Origin: Burkholderiaceae bacterium
GTDB lineage: Bacteria > Pseudomonadota > Gammaproteobacteria > Burkholderiales > Burkholderiaceae_C
Direction of reading: 5' to 3'
DNA: 64,000 nucleotides
Assembly (NCBI GenBank): GCA_913776825.1
Contig: CAJYPV010000028.1
Location: 248,001 to 312,000, forward strand
This document shows positions 33,856-43,226 of this stretch, piece after piece. The stretch's first letter is position 1. Each line of letters begins with the position of its first letter. Both the position numbers and the translations under genes were made by a program. Under the pieces are notes generated by a model. It had not been told where the DNA came from, searched no databases, and was given only the letters and a program-made list of their open reading frames with translations.

Positions 33856-34194
33856 ATGAAACTGATTACCGCCGTCATCAAGCCGTTCAAGCTGGATGAA
33901 GTGCGCGAGGCCCTGAGCGCGATCGGCGTGCAAGGGCTGACCGTGACCGAGGTCAAGGGCTTCGGCCGCCAGAAGGGCCACACCGAGCTGTATCGCGGTG
34001 CGGAATATGTCGTCGACTTCCTGCCGAAGGTGAAGATCGAAGCCGCCGTGTCGGACGGCGTGGTCGAGCAGGTGATCGAGGCGATCGAGAACGCAGCCCG
34101 CACCGGCAAGATCGGCGACGGGAAGATCTTCGTCTCTCCGCTGGATCAGGTCATCCGCATCCGCACCGGTGAAACCGGCCAGGACGCCCTCTGA
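33856..34194 (+). CDS. glnK: Nitrogen regulatory P-II protein GlnK
   Basis: 112-residue P-II signal protein. The T-loop with the uridylylation site Tyr51 (RGAEYVVDFLPK) is intact, as are the KPFKLDEVREAL N-terminus and the ATP/2-oxoglutarate-binding KIGDGKIFVSPL. It binds AmtB at low 2-oxoglutarate and blocks the ammonium channel; under nitrogen limitation it is uridylylated and released. GAGGAG precedes the start. It sits between torF and amtB, 32 and 78 bases from each, so all three should be on one message. Confidence 0.97.
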   Translation: MKLITAVIKPFKLDEVREALSAIGVQGLTVTEVKGFGRQKGHTELYRGAEYVVDFLPKVKIEAAVSDGVVEQVIEAIENAARTGKIGDGKIFVSPLDQVIRIRTGETGQDAL

Positions 34195-34272
34195 TCGGGC
34201 CACGCGCCCGCCATCGATCCCTTCCGCATTGACGACGTCCATCCTCAAGATCCAACGAAGAGAGTCCCGATC

Positions 34273-35826
34273 ATGAAGAAACTCCTTGCCAGCCTGGCCT
34301 TGGCCGCGGCGGCTTTCACCAGCGTGGCGCCTGCCGCCTGGGCCCAGGACGCGGCCTCCGCGCCGGTGGCCGCCGCCGCGAGCGAGGCCGCCTCCGCCGC
34401 GGCCGACAGCGCACCCGCAACCGCGCCCGCTGCCGCTCCCGCCGCCTCCGCACCGGCTGACGCCGCGTCCGCTGCCGCCGCGCCGGCCCCGGTGCCAAAC
34501 AAGGGCGACACCGCCTGGATGATGGTGTCCACCCTGCTGGTGATCCTGATGACGGTGCCGGGCCTGGCGCTGTTCTACGGCGGTCTGGTCCGCAGCAAAA
34601 ACATGCTGTCGGTGCTGATGCAGGTGATGGTGACCTTCTCGCTGATCGTCGTGCTGTGGGCCGTCTACGGCTACAGCCTGGCCTTCACCGAAGGCAACGC
34701 GTTCATCGGTGGTTTCGATCGCCTGTTCATGAAGGGCATCTGGGACAACGCCGCGGGCACCTTCGCCAATGGCGCGACTTTCAGCAAGGGCGTGTACATC
34801 CCCGAGATCGTCTTCGCCGCCTTCCAGGCCACCTTCGCCGGCATCACCTGCTGCCTGATCGTGGGCGCCTTCGCCGAGCGCATCAAGTTCAGCGCGGTGC
34901 TGCTGTTCATGGTGATCTGGTTCACCTTCAGCTATGCGCCGATGGCCCACATGGTCTGGTTCTGGATGGGCCCGGATGCCTACACCACCGCGGCGGTCGT
35001 CGATGAGATGAACGGCAAGGCCGGTCTGATCTGGCAATGGGGTGCGCTGGACTTCGCCGGCGGCACCGTGGTGCACATCAACGCGGCCGTCGCCGGTCTG
35101 GTCGGCGCCTTCATGGTGGGCAAGCGCATCGGCTACGGCAAGGAAGCCTTCACCCCGCACAGCCTGACGCTGACTATGGTCGGTGCCTCGATGCTGTGGG
35201 TCGGCTGGTTCGGCTTCAACGCCGGCTCCGCGCTGGAAGCCAACGGCTTCGCTGCGCTGGGCTTCATCAACACCCTGTTCGCCACCGCCGCGGCCGTGCT
35301 GGCCTGGTGCATCGGCGAAGCCATGCTCAAGGGCAAGGCCTCGATGCTGGGCGCGGCGTCCGGCGCGGTGGCCGGTCTGGTGGCGATCACACCGGCGGCG
35401 GGCAACGTCGGCATCGGCGGTGGCCTGGTGATCGGCTTCATCGCCGGCTTCGCCTGCCTGTGGGGCGTGTCCGGACTGAAGAAGCTGCTGGGCGCGGATG
35501 ACTCGCTGGATGTGTTCGGCGTGCACGGCGTCGGCGGCATCGTCGGCGCGCTGCTGACCGGTGTCTTCAACTCGCCCAGCCTGGGCGGCCCGAGCGCCGT
35601 CGGCGACTGGGTCACCGCCACGACCATCACCGCGGATGCTTACTCGATCGGTGCGCAGGTCTGGACCCAGCTCAAGGCCGTGCTGCTGACCGTCGTCTGG
35701 TCGGGCGTGGTCTCGGTGGTGGCCTTCAAGATCGTCGATCTGGTGATCGGCCTGCGGGTCAGCGAAGAGGAAGAGCGTGAAGGTCTGGACATCGCCTCCC
35801 ACGGCGAGACCGCCTATCACAAGTGA
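34273..35826 (+). CDS. amtB: Ammonium transporter AmtB
   Basis: 517-residue trimeric ammonium channel. A cleaved signal peptide (1-24, ending AAWA) leads to a 50-residue Ala/Pro/Ser stretch (25-75), then eleven helices from about 78. The pore histidines are present: His226 (YAPMAHMVWFW) and His418 (FGVHGVGGIVGALL). The C-terminal tail (EEEEREGLDIASHGETAYHK) is the GlnK docking region. The low-complexity N-terminal insert is longer than in E. coli AmtB and would lie in the periplasm, a common feature in Burkholderiales. A strong terminator follows at 35987. Confidence 0.97.
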   Translation: MKKLLASLALAAAAFTSVAPAAWAQDAASAPVAAAASEAASAAADSAPATAPAAAPAASAPADAASAAAAPAPVPNKGDTAWMMVSTLLVILMTVPGLALFYGGLVRSKNMLSVLMQVMVTFSLIVVLWAVYGYSLAFTEGNAFIGGFDRLFMKGIWDNAAGTFANGATFSKGVYIPEIVFAAFQATFAGITCCLIVGAFAERIKFSAVLLFMVIWFTFSYAPMAHMVWFWMGPDAYTTAAVVDEMNGKAGLIWQWGALDFAGGTVVHINAAVAGLVGAFMVGKRIGYGKEAFTPHSLTLTMVGASMLWVGWFGFNAGSALEANGFAALGFINTLFATAAAVLAWCIGEAMLKGKASMLGAASGAVAGLVAITPAAGNVGIGGGLVIGFIAGFACLWGVSGLKKLLGADDSLDVFGVHGVGGIVGALLTGVFNSPSLGGPSAVGDWVTATTITADAYSIGAQVWTQLKAVLLTVVWSGVVSVVAFKIVDLVIGLRVSEEEEREGLDIASHGETAYHK

Positions 35827-35986
35827 TCGTGAGAGAGGCCGAGCGCAGGCGCTCGTACCGCCGGCGCGTCGGCCTCCAGGGACGTTCTGCAAATCGCCTC
35901 TCGGCAGTGAGGCAGAGCGGCCCTCAGGACAAGAAGTGGTTCCTGCAATGAACGGTTGAGACCGGCACGCTGCGGTGCTCGACTTC

Positions 35987-36013
35987 AAGCCGCCCCTCGG
36001 GGCGGCTTTTTTT
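35987..36013 (+). terminator. Intrinsic terminator of torF-glnK-amtB
   Basis: AAGCCGCCCC (35987-35996), a two-base loop (or CTCG tetraloop), GGGGCGGCTT (35999-36008), then more T residues to 36013. A strong intrinsic terminator 160 bases past amtB and just before the convergent protease gene. Confidence 0.92.
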
Positions 36014-36018
36014 CGAGC

Positions 36019-36948
36019 TCAGCGCGACGTGCCGCAAACGGCGCGGGGCATCGCGCATTGCATCATCTGAAAGTTCATCATTTGGCCCGCGTTGCGGTTC
36101 CACATGATGCGGGCGCCGAGACGATCCCGCTGGTTCAGACGGATGTCGGCAGGGCCCACCGGCCGCCCGGCGGCCCGACGCGCGAGCGTGAGGAAGACCC
36201 GGCTGTTGGCGATCATGATGGAGGGCGGCTGCGCGTTGCGGGTCGCGCCCATCAAGGTGACGAAGTGCCCGCCCAATTCGTCTCCGGAGGAGGCGTCCGG
36301 ATGCACCAGCCCGAGGGCGTGGCCGATCTCATGCAGCGCGGTCAGGCTGGTCAACATCGCAGCGAAGTCGTTGATCGAGACCTGCCGCCCGTCGATCACG
36401 CCCTGGCTGGTCATGTCGCCGTAGATGCGGGCCGCCTGCCGGGCGATGTTGCGCAGGGACAGAGTGACCTCATGAACCGGCGTGCGCACATTCGTCCAGC
36501 CCAGGGAGGCGTTTGATGCCAACTCGCCGGTTCCAACGCGCATGCTGGGCGACTCGCCGGAGCGGGCGGCACGCAGCGGCAGGCCGGCAGCGGTCCAGTC
36601 GGCCAGCGCGGCCCGGATCAGCGGCCTGGCATCGATCTGGATCGTGATCAGGCTGCCATCAGGCGCGGGCACCTGTTCGAGATAGCCGCCCTCGGCCCCG
36701 ATCTCGAAAATGAGTGCACCGTTCCACTTGTGCTGCAGTCGCAGTGAAGTGCCGTTCGCGTTGCCCAGGCCCTTCACCGGCGTGAGGTCGGCCGGCGGCG
36801 GCAGGGGTTGCGGCGCTGGCGGGCTGGGCTGGGCCACGGACGCGGTGGACAGCAGCACCAGCACCGTCACGGCCACGGCCCGGCGCCAGTCACCGGGCCA
36901 GGCGCGCCCGCACAGGCGCGCGCGTCGAGGGATGGGGCCGCGCCTCAT
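36019..36948 (-). CDS. Secreted zinc metalloprotease, matrixin/metzincin type
   Basis: 309 residues. An Arg-rich N-terminus with a hydrophobic core (VAVTVLVLLSTASVA, about 25-39) is a signal peptide, then a Pro-rich linker. The zinc motif HEIGHALGLVH (His206, Glu207, His210, His216) is complete. A Met-turn candidate follows (IMIANSR). This fits the metzincin superfamily, closest in layout to bacterial matrixins. The start overlaps the stop of the upstream gene (ATGA), so the two secreted proteins are probably co-translated. The substrate is unknown. Confidence 0.85.
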   Translation of the reverse strand: MRRGPIPRRARLCGRAWPGDWRRAVAVTVLVLLSTASVAQPSPPAPQPLPPPADLTPVKGLGNANGTSLRLQHKWNGALIFEIGAEGGYLEQVPAPDGSLITIQIDARPLIRAALADWTAAGLPLRAARSGESPSMRVGTGELASNASLGWTNVRTPVHEVTLSLRNIARQAARIYGDMTSQGVIDGRQVSINDFAAMLTSLTALHEIGHALGLVHPDASSGDELGGHFVTLMGATRNAQPPSIMIANSRVFLTLARRAAGRPVGPADIRLNQRDRLGARIMWNRNAGQMMNFQMMQCAMPRAVCGTSR

Positions 36949-37361
36949 GGTGTTGGCGAGCAAGTCGTGCCGGTCGAACAGATCAGAATCTCGAACTCGT
37001 CCTGAGGCCCCTGGCAGTTGTTGTCCGTGCTGGACACGCGCACCGGCAACTGCATCGCGAAGGCCATCTGAAGCGCGTCGACCTTCTTGTTCCAGCGCGT
37101 GGGGCTGTCTGACTCCCAGATCCACACCAGCGGCGACGTACCCCAGTCCGTCTTGTATCGCCACCAGTCGATGTTCTTCACCGGGGAGGACAGTTTCAGA
37201 CGCAGCGCGCTCTCGCCGCCGGAGGGCAGCATCAGCATCTCGATGAGGCCTTCGCCACAGCGGTAGCCGGCCCAGGCCGGGCTGGCGCCGCTGGCTAGCA
37301 GTACGGTGAAGAGCGCCCCGGCAAGCAGACGTGAGGGGCGGCGTGTGAACGTGGAGGTCAT
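36945..37361 (-). CDS. Secreted cysteine-containing protein of unknown function
   Basis: 138 residues from ATG 37361 (ATG 37367 also in frame). Signal peptide: RRPSRLLAGALFTVLLASG, cleavage after AWA. The mature part has Cys at GYRCGEG, DNNCQG, EILICST and TTCSP, so probably two disulfides, a WWRYKTDWG cluster of aromatics, and a short tail. No family is recognised. Its stop overlaps the start of the metzincin gene, suggesting a functional link, for example a substrate, partner or inhibitor, which is inference only. Confidence 0.7.
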   Translation of the reverse strand: MTSTFTRRPSRLLAGALFTVLLASGASPAWAGYRCGEGLIEMLMLPSGGESALRLKLSSPVKNIDWWRYKTDWGTSPLVWIWESDSPTRWNKKVDALQMAFAMQLPVRVSSTDNNCQGPQDEFEILICSTGTTCSPTP

Positions 37362-37582
37362 GGTCATCAGGGGGCGAGTAGTTGAGGAAGGGCAGCGAGT
37401 GCGGCCCATTCCAGCGACGGTTCCTCGCGACGGCGAGCGGTCTTGCGGGCGCTTCATTGGCGCGCGGAGTCGGTCGACGGCTGCGCGTGCCGACTGTTCT
37501 TCCTACGTTCGCACCGGTGACCTCGGCGAGGTCGGAGCACGCGGGCCACAATGGCGGCAGCGTCACTCCGAACCCTCCGCCC

Positions 37583-40500
37583 ATGCCACGCCCGGTCTCG
37601 AGTTCTTCCGCCCGCCTGCCCGACCGTTGGCAGTTCTGGATCGATCGCGGCGGCACCTTCACCGACCTCGTCGGACGGGCGCCGGATGGTCAGTTGCACA
37701 CGCTCAAGCTGCTGTCCGAGAACCCGGAGCACTACCGCGATGCGGCGGTGGAAGGCATCCGTCGTCTGCTCGGTCTGCCGGCCGGGGCGCTCATCACCGC
37801 CGATCAGGTCGAGTGCGTGAAGATGGGCACCACCGTGGCCACCAACGCGCTGCTGGAACGCCGCGGCGACCGCACGCTGCTGGTCACGACGCGAGGCTTC
37901 CGCGATGCCCTGCGCATCGCGACCCAGGCCCGACCGCGTCTGTTCGAGCGCCACATCCAGCTGCCGGAGTTGCTCTACGAACGCGTGATCGAAGCGGATG
38001 AGCGCGTGGACGCGCAGGGCGACGTGGTCGTGGCGCTCGACGAAGCCGCCTTGCGTGCTGACCTGCAGTCGGCGTTCGAGGCCGGCCTCCGGTCCTGCGC
38101 GATCGTCTTCCTGCACGGCTGGCGCGCGCCCGCCCATGAAGCCGCCGCCAAACGGATGGCGGCCGCGATCGGCTTCAGCCAGATCTCGGTGTCGCACGAA
38201 GTCAGCCCGCTGATGAAGCTGATCCCCCGCGGCGATACCACGGTGGTGGACGCCTATCTCAGCCCGATCCTGCGGCGTTATGTGGATCAGGTCGCCAGCC
38301 AGATGCCGGGCGTGCGGCTGTTCTTCATGCAGAGCTCCGGCGGCCTGACCGAGGCCCATCGCTTCCAGGGCAAGGATGCGATCCTGTCCGGTCCGGCGGG
38401 CGGCATCGTGGGCATGGTGCGGACCGCTCAATCGGCGGGCCATGAACGGGTGATCGGTTTCGACATGGGCGGCACCTCCACCGATGTGAGCCACTTCGCC
38501 GGCGAATTCGAGCGAGCGTTCGACACCGAGGTGGCCGGCGTGCGCATGCGCGCGCCGATGATGAGCATCCATACGGTGGCCGCCGGTGGCGGATCGGTGA
38601 TCGCGTTCGATGGCGCGCGGCTGCGGGTGGGGCCGGCGTCGGCCGGTGCGCATCCGGGACCGGCCAGCTACCGGCGCGGCGGTCCGTTGGCCACCACCGA
38701 TGCGAATGTGATGCTGGGCCGCATCCAGCCGGATCATTTCCCGAAGGTGTTCGGTCCTGGGGCCGATGAGCCGCTGGATCGCGAGGTCGTGCGGCAACGC
38801 TTCGGCGAGCTCGCCACGGCGATGACCGCCGCCGGCAAGCCGATCACGCCCGAAGACGCCGCCGCCGGCGCGCTGCAGATCGCGGTCGGCGCGATGGCCA
38901 ATGCGATCAAGCGGATCTCGGTCGCGCGGGGTTATGACGTCACCGGCTACACCTTGCAGTGCTTCGGCGGTGCCGGCGGCCAGGCCGCTTGCCTGGTGGC
39001 GGACGCCCTGGGCATGACGCGGATCCTGGCCCATCCGCTGGCCGGCGTGCTGAGCGCCTACGGCATGGGCCTGGCCGACCAGATCGCCATGCGCGAAGCG
39101 TCGGTGGAGCAGCTGCTGGACGAGCACGGCCTCGCCGCCGCCCGCCGGGCCGCGGACGGACTGGCCCAGCAGGCGGCGGATGAATTGAGGGATCAGGGCG
39201 TCGACCCGGCGGCGCTGTGGTCCGTCGCCCGACTGCAGGTCCGTTATCAAGGGACGGACACGGCGTTGACCTGTCTGTTGCCGGAGGCCCGGCCGTCGGG
39301 CGCCAGCTCGACCGACGACACAGATCCCGCCGACGCGAGCAGCGCGATCGACGCGATCAGCGCCATCCGACGCGAGTTCGAACAGGCTTATCGTCAGCGC
39401 TTCGCCTTCCTGATGCCGGACCGCCCGCTGGTCATCGAGGCGGTGTCGGTCGAAGCGCTGGCCAAAGGCGCGACCCTGGCCGAGTCGACGCACGACGAGG
39501 CATCGACGCCCCATCATCCGGCGCCGCGCGAGCGGGTGCGGATGTACTGTCTGGCCGATGAGCAGCCCGCCGGCTGGCGCGATGCCGAGCTGCATCACCG
39601 TGAGGACCTGACCGCCGGCGCGCGACTGCTGGGCCCCGCCATCATTGCCGAGCGCAATGCGACGACCGTCGTCGATGCGGGCTGGCAGGCCGAGCGCCAG
39701 CCGGGCGGTGATCTGCTGCTGACGCGTGTCCGTCCGCGCGCCAGCGGCCGAGCGCTGGGCACCGAGGCGGACCCGGTGGTGCTGGAGGTCTTCAACAACC
39801 TGTTCATGAACATCGCCGAGCAGATGGGCCTGCGGCTGCAGAACACCGCCTACTCGGTCAACATCAAGGAGCGGCTGGATTTCTCCTGCGCGCTGTTCGA
39901 TCGCGCCGGCCAATTGATCGCCAATGCGCCGCACATGCCGGTGCATCTGGGCTCGATGAGCGAATCGATCCGGTCGGTCATCCAGCGCAATCCGGTGATG
40001 CGCCGCGGCGATGTGTTCGTGCTCAACGATCCCTATCACGGCGGGACGCATCTGCCGGATATCACCGTGGTCACGCCGGTGTTCCTGGAGCAGGACGAGC
40101 AGCCCGGGTTCTTCGTCGCCAGCCGCGGCCATCACGCCGACATCGGCGGCATCACGCCCGGCTCGATGCCGCCGTTCTCGAAGGACATCGGCGAAGAAGG
40201 CGTGCTGATCGACAACTTCAAGCTGGTCGAGCAAGGCCATCTGCGCGAGGCGGAGCTGCTCGCCCTGCTGCAGGGCGGGCCGCATCCCAGCCGCAATCCG
40301 GCGCAGAACCTGGCCGACCTGCGGGCACAGGTGGCGGCCAATGAGAAGGGCGTGCAGGAGCTGCAGGCGATGGTGGCGCAATTCGGCCGCGCGACGGTGG
40401 AAGCCTATATGGGCCATGTGCAGGACAACGCCGAGGCCTCGGTGCGGCGCGTGATCTCGGTGCTCAAGGATGGCGAGTTCGTCCTGCCGCTGGACAACGG

Positions 40501-41302
40501 CGCCCGCATCCAGGTCGCGGTGCGGGTGAATGCCGCCGAGCGTCGGGCCACGGTCGACTTCACCGGCACCAGTGCGCAGCAGCCCAACAACTTCAATGCG
40601 CCCAAGTCGATCACCATGGCGGCGGTGCTGTATGTCTTCCGCACCCTGGTCGACGACGCGATCCCGCTCAACGCGGGCTGCCTGAAACCGATCGAGGTGA
40701 TCGTGCCGGAAGGTTGCATGCTGCATCCGCGCCTGCCCGCCGCGGTGGTGGCCGGCAATGTGGAGACCTCGCAGTGCGTCACCAATGCGCTCTACGGCGC
40801 GCTCGGCGTGATGGCATCCGGGCCCTGCACGATGAACAACTTCACCTTCGGCGATGCCCGGCACCAGTATTACGAGACCCTCTCCGGCGGTTCCGGCGCC
40901 GGACCGGGCTTCGATGGCACGTCGGTCGTTCAGACCCACATGACCAACTCGCGGCTGACCGATCCGGAGGTGCTGGAGTTCCGGTTCCCGGTCCGGCTCG
41001 ACCGCTACGCCATCCGCAGCGGCTCGGGCGGCGCGGGCCGCTGGCGCGGCGGGGAGGGCGGCGAGCGACGCATCCGCTTCCTGGCGCCGATGACGGCCTC
41101 CATCCTCAGCAACGGCCGCACACAGGGCGCATTCGGCCTGGCCGGCGGGCAACCCGGCGCGGTCGGGGAGAACCGCGTCGAGCGCGCCGATGGCCGGGTG
41201 GAGACCTTGGGCCACATCGGTCAGGTGCAGATGGCGCCCGGGGATGTGTTTGTCATCAGGACACCCGGCGGCGGCGGCTACGGGGTGCCCGACCCCGACT
41301 GA
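37583..41302 (+). CDS. 5-Oxoprolinase (ATP-hydrolysing), fused HyuA-HyuB
   Basis: 1239 residues with both hydantoinase modules in one chain. HyuA: FWIDRGGTFTDLVGRAP (about 20-36), FDMGGTSTDVSHFAGEF (about 293), GPASAGAHPGPASYRRGGP. HyuB from about 730: VLEVFNNLFMNIAEQMG, KERLDFSCALFDRAG, VFVLNDPYHGGTHLPDITVV, and the C-terminal RTPGGGGYGVPDPD. The full-length fusion is the layout of 5-oxoprolinase, which hydrolyses 5-oxoproline to glutamate with ATP. Related hydantoinases and acetone carboxylases are usually split, which favours oxoprolinase. gshA follows 340 bases later. Start at 37583 fits the family; the frame is open upstream. Confidence 0.9.
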   Translation: MPRPVSSSSARLPDRWQFWIDRGGTFTDLVGRAPDGQLHTLKLLSENPEHYRDAAVEGIRRLLGLPAGALITADQVECVKMGTTVATNALLERRGDRTLLVTTRGFRDALRIATQARPRLFERHIQLPELLYERVIEADERVDAQGDVVVALDEAALRADLQSAFEAGLRSCAIVFLHGWRAPAHEAAAKRMAAAIGFSQISVSHEVSPLMKLIPRGDTTVVDAYLSPILRRYVDQVASQMPGVRLFFMQSSGGLTEAHRFQGKDAILSGPAGGIVGMVRTAQSAGHERVIGFDMGGTSTDVSHFAGEFERAFDTEVAGVRMRAPMMSIHTVAAGGGSVIAFDGARLRVGPASAGAHPGPASYRRGGPLATTDANVMLGRIQPDHFPKVFGPGADEPLDREVVRQRFGELATAMTAAGKPITPEDAAAGALQIAVGAMANAIKRISVARGYDVTGYTLQCFGGAGGQAACLVADALGMTRILAHPLAGVLSAYGMGLADQIAMREASVEQLLDEHGLAAARRAADGLAQQAADELRDQGVDPAALWSVARLQVRYQGTDTALTCLLPEARPSGASSTDDTDPADASSAIDAISAIRREFEQAYRQRFAFLMPDRPLVIEAVSVEALAKGATLAESTHDEASTPHHPAPRERVRMYCLADEQPAGWRDAELHHREDLTAGARLLGPAIIAERNATTVVDAGWQAERQPGGDLLLTRVRPRASGRALGTEADPVVLEVFNNLFMNIAEQMGLRLQNTAYSVNIKERLDFSCALFDRAGQLIANAPHMPVHLGSMSESIRSVIQRNPVMRRGDVFVLNDPYHGGTHLPDITVVTPVFLEQDEQPGFFVASRGHHADIGGITPGSMPPFSKDIGEEGVLIDNFKLVEQGHLREAELLALLQGGPHPSRNPAQNLADLRAQVAANEKGVQELQAMVAQFGRATVEAYMGHVQDNAEASVRRVISVLKDGEFVLPLDNGARIQVAVRVNAAERRATVDFTGTSAQQPNNFNAPKSITMAAVLYVFRTLVDDAIPLNAGCLKPIEVIVPEGCMLHPRLPAAVVAGNVETSQCVTNALYGALGVMASGPCTMNNFTFGDARHQYYETLSGGSGAGPGFDGTSVVQTHMTNSRLTDPEVLEFRFPVRLDRYAIRSGSGGAGRWRGGEGGERRIRFLAPMTASILSNGRTQGAFGLAGGQPGAVGENRVERADGRVETLGHIGQVQMAPGDVFVIRTPGGGGYGVPDPD

Positions 41303-41641
41303 ACGCGGCCCCTTCATGCGCGACACCGCGCCCCCTGAATGCGGGGGGGCGGCGGGACGACCGGCGCACGGCCGGGAGGGGGGCGTCGTCCGCCCTGGGC
41401 AAGCTCCGCGGACGATCAGGCCATGGCGGGCGAGGGGCGGATGCGGCGGTCGCGACCGGTCGTCGTCGGATCGGGTGTCTCCCTTGCCTTTCCAGATTCG
41501 GTCCCCACCTCCGGTGCCCTGTGAAGCCCCAGGGAGGCTCTGCCCAACGACTCGCGGCCGACGAGGTGACGCCGGCGGTCGGAGCTTCCCTAGAATCAGA
41601 TCACCCCTGGCCGCCAGGCCGCCACTCGTGCCCCGCTCATC
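41303..41641 (+). other. Intergenic region before gshA; no gene seen
   Basis: 339 bases without a supported gene. A candidate sigma-70 promoter for gshA lies at its end: GTGACG (41567-41572) and TAGAAT (41591-41596) with an 18-base gap, 45 bases before the gshA start. Confidence 0.45.
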
Positions 41642-42937
41642 ATGGTTCCTCATCTCATCACCGCCCTGACTGGTCCCATCAACGAGCTGGAGCAACGCGT
41701 GCTCGAGTCCATGCCGGCGATCGAACGCTGGTTCCGGCTGGAATGGATGGAGCACACGCCGCCGTTCTACAGCTCGGTGGACTTGCGCAATGCCGGCTTC
41801 AAGCTGGCGCCGGTGGACACCAACCTGTTCCCCGGCGGCTTCAACAACCTGACGCCCGAAATGCTGCCGCTGGCGGTGCAGGCGGCGATGGCGGCGATCG
41901 AGAAAATCTGCCCGGAAGCGAAGAACCTGCTGCTCATCCCCGAGCAGCACATCCGCAACAGCTTCTATCAGATGAACCTGGCGACGCTGGTGCGCATCTT
42001 CACCATGGCCGGTCTGAATGTGCGGCTGGGCACGCTGGATGAGTCGATCAAGGAACCGACCACCATCGCGCTGCCCGACACCAGCACGCTGACGCTGGAG
42101 CCGCTGGTGCGCCAGCGTTCGCGTCTGATGCTCAAGGATTTCGATCCCTGCACCATCCTGCTGAACAACGACCTGTCGGCCAACACGCCGGAGGTGCTCA
42201 CCCATCTGCATGAGCAGTACCTGCTGCCGCCGCTGCATGCCGGCTGGGCGGTGCGGCGCAAGAGCCAGCACTTCCGCGCGTATGAGGAAGTGGCCAAGAA
42301 ATTCGCCAAGCTGCTGGGCATGGATCCGTGGCTGATCTATCCGCAGTCGGTGGCGGTCGATGGGCTGGATTTCGAGAACGGCCAGGGCCTGGATGCGCTG
42401 CAGGCGCAGGTCGACGCGGTGTTGACCAAGACCCGCCGCAAGTACAAGGAATACGGCATCCAGGAGAAGCCGTTTGTCGTCGTCAAGCCCGACAGCGGCA
42501 GCCACGGCCTGGGCATCATGACCGTGCGGGATGCCAAGGACCTGGACGACCTGGGCCGCCGCGCCCGCAACAAGATGGGTGCCTTGAAGGACGGCCGGTC
42601 GGTGTCGCAGGTGCTGGTGCAGGAAGGCGTGGCGACCCACGAGCGCATCCATGAGGCGGTCGCCGAACCGGTGGTCTACATGATGGACCGCTATGTGGTG
42701 GGCGGTTTCTACCGCGTGCATGCGGAGCGCGCGGAGGACGAGAACCTCAACGCGCCGGGCTCCAGCTTCGTGCCGTTGGCCTTCGCGCATTCGTCCCACT
42801 TGCCCGCGCCCGGCGAGAAGCCCGGCGCCAGCGCGCCCAACCGCTTCTACATGTATGGCGTGATCGGTCGCCTGGCCATGCTGGCCGCCAGCTATGAGCT
42901 GGAAGCCACCGATCCGGACGCCGAAGACTACGCCTGA
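41642..42937 (+). CDS. gshA: Glutamate-cysteine ligase, proteobacterial GshA type
   Basis: 431-residue enzyme for the first step of glutathione synthesis, joining glutamate and cysteine with ATP. The sequence follows the Burkholderiales-type GshA family, which is unrelated in sequence to the E. coli enzyme: FPGGFNNLTPEMLPLAVQAA, FYQMNLATLVRIFTMAGL, LLNNDLSANTPEVL, VVVKPDSGSHGLGIMTVRD (ATP-grasp-like loop) and NRFYMYGVIGRLAMLAASYE at the C-terminus. The ATG at 41642 is close to a candidate promoter. gshB is 9.9 kb downstream on the same strand. Confidence 0.93.
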   Translation: MVPHLITALTGPINELEQRVLESMPAIERWFRLEWMEHTPPFYSSVDLRNAGFKLAPVDTNLFPGGFNNLTPEMLPLAVQAAMAAIEKICPEAKNLLLIPEQHIRNSFYQMNLATLVRIFTMAGLNVRLGTLDESIKEPTTIALPDTSTLTLEPLVRQRSRLMLKDFDPCTILLNNDLSANTPEVLTHLHEQYLLPPLHAGWAVRRKSQHFRAYEEVAKKFAKLLGMDPWLIYPQSVAVDGLDFENGQGLDALQAQVDAVLTKTRRKYKEYGIQEKPFVVVKPDSGSHGLGIMTVRDAKDLDDLGRRARNKMGALKDGRSVSQVLVQEGVATHERIHEAVAEPVVYMMDRYVVGGFYRVHAERAEDENLNAPGSSFVPLAFAHSSHLPAPGEKPGASAPNRFYMYGVIGRLAMLAASYELEATDPDAEDYA

Positions 42938-43041
42938 GCCCGGCTGCAGCGGTCCGCCTCGACCGCCCTACAGCGAATCACGCCTGGACCGCCTCGGTGC
43001 CAGGTCTTGTCCGTCCCCGGTGATTCGAGGACGGGAGGGAT

Positions 43042-43121
43042 TGGGGCTTTGGCCCTGCCAAGGCCCCATGCCCTCGCGGTCCAGCGCGCAGCCCCTGTGC
43101 AGGAGAACCTGACAGGGGCTG
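43042..43121. other. Two adjacent hairpins downstream of gshA
   Basis: An 11-bp stem with one GU wobble (43042-43052 with 43058-43068, loop CCCTG) and a perfect 10-bp stem CAGCCCCTGT with ACAGGGGCTG (43089-43098 with 43112-43121). Neither has a T-tract. They lie between the convergent gshA and pseudophosphatase-like genes and may end transcription with rho. The rest of 42938-43226 holds nothing recognisable. Confidence 0.6.
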
Positions 43122-43226
43122 ATGGGGGTGCGCGCTCATCGGCGGCGCGTCGGCCGGTGCGTTCAGATCAGGCCAGGCAGCGCGCGCCGGTTCCGGCGCG
43201 GTCGCGGCCCGCAGACCTCACCGACG

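Noticed and set aside
37454..42799. 1781-codon open frame on the minus strand
   Set aside because: It lies antisense to oxoprolinase and gshA, both with clear family motifs. High GC leaves antisense frames open; the Arg/His/Gln-rich composition is typical of such shadows.
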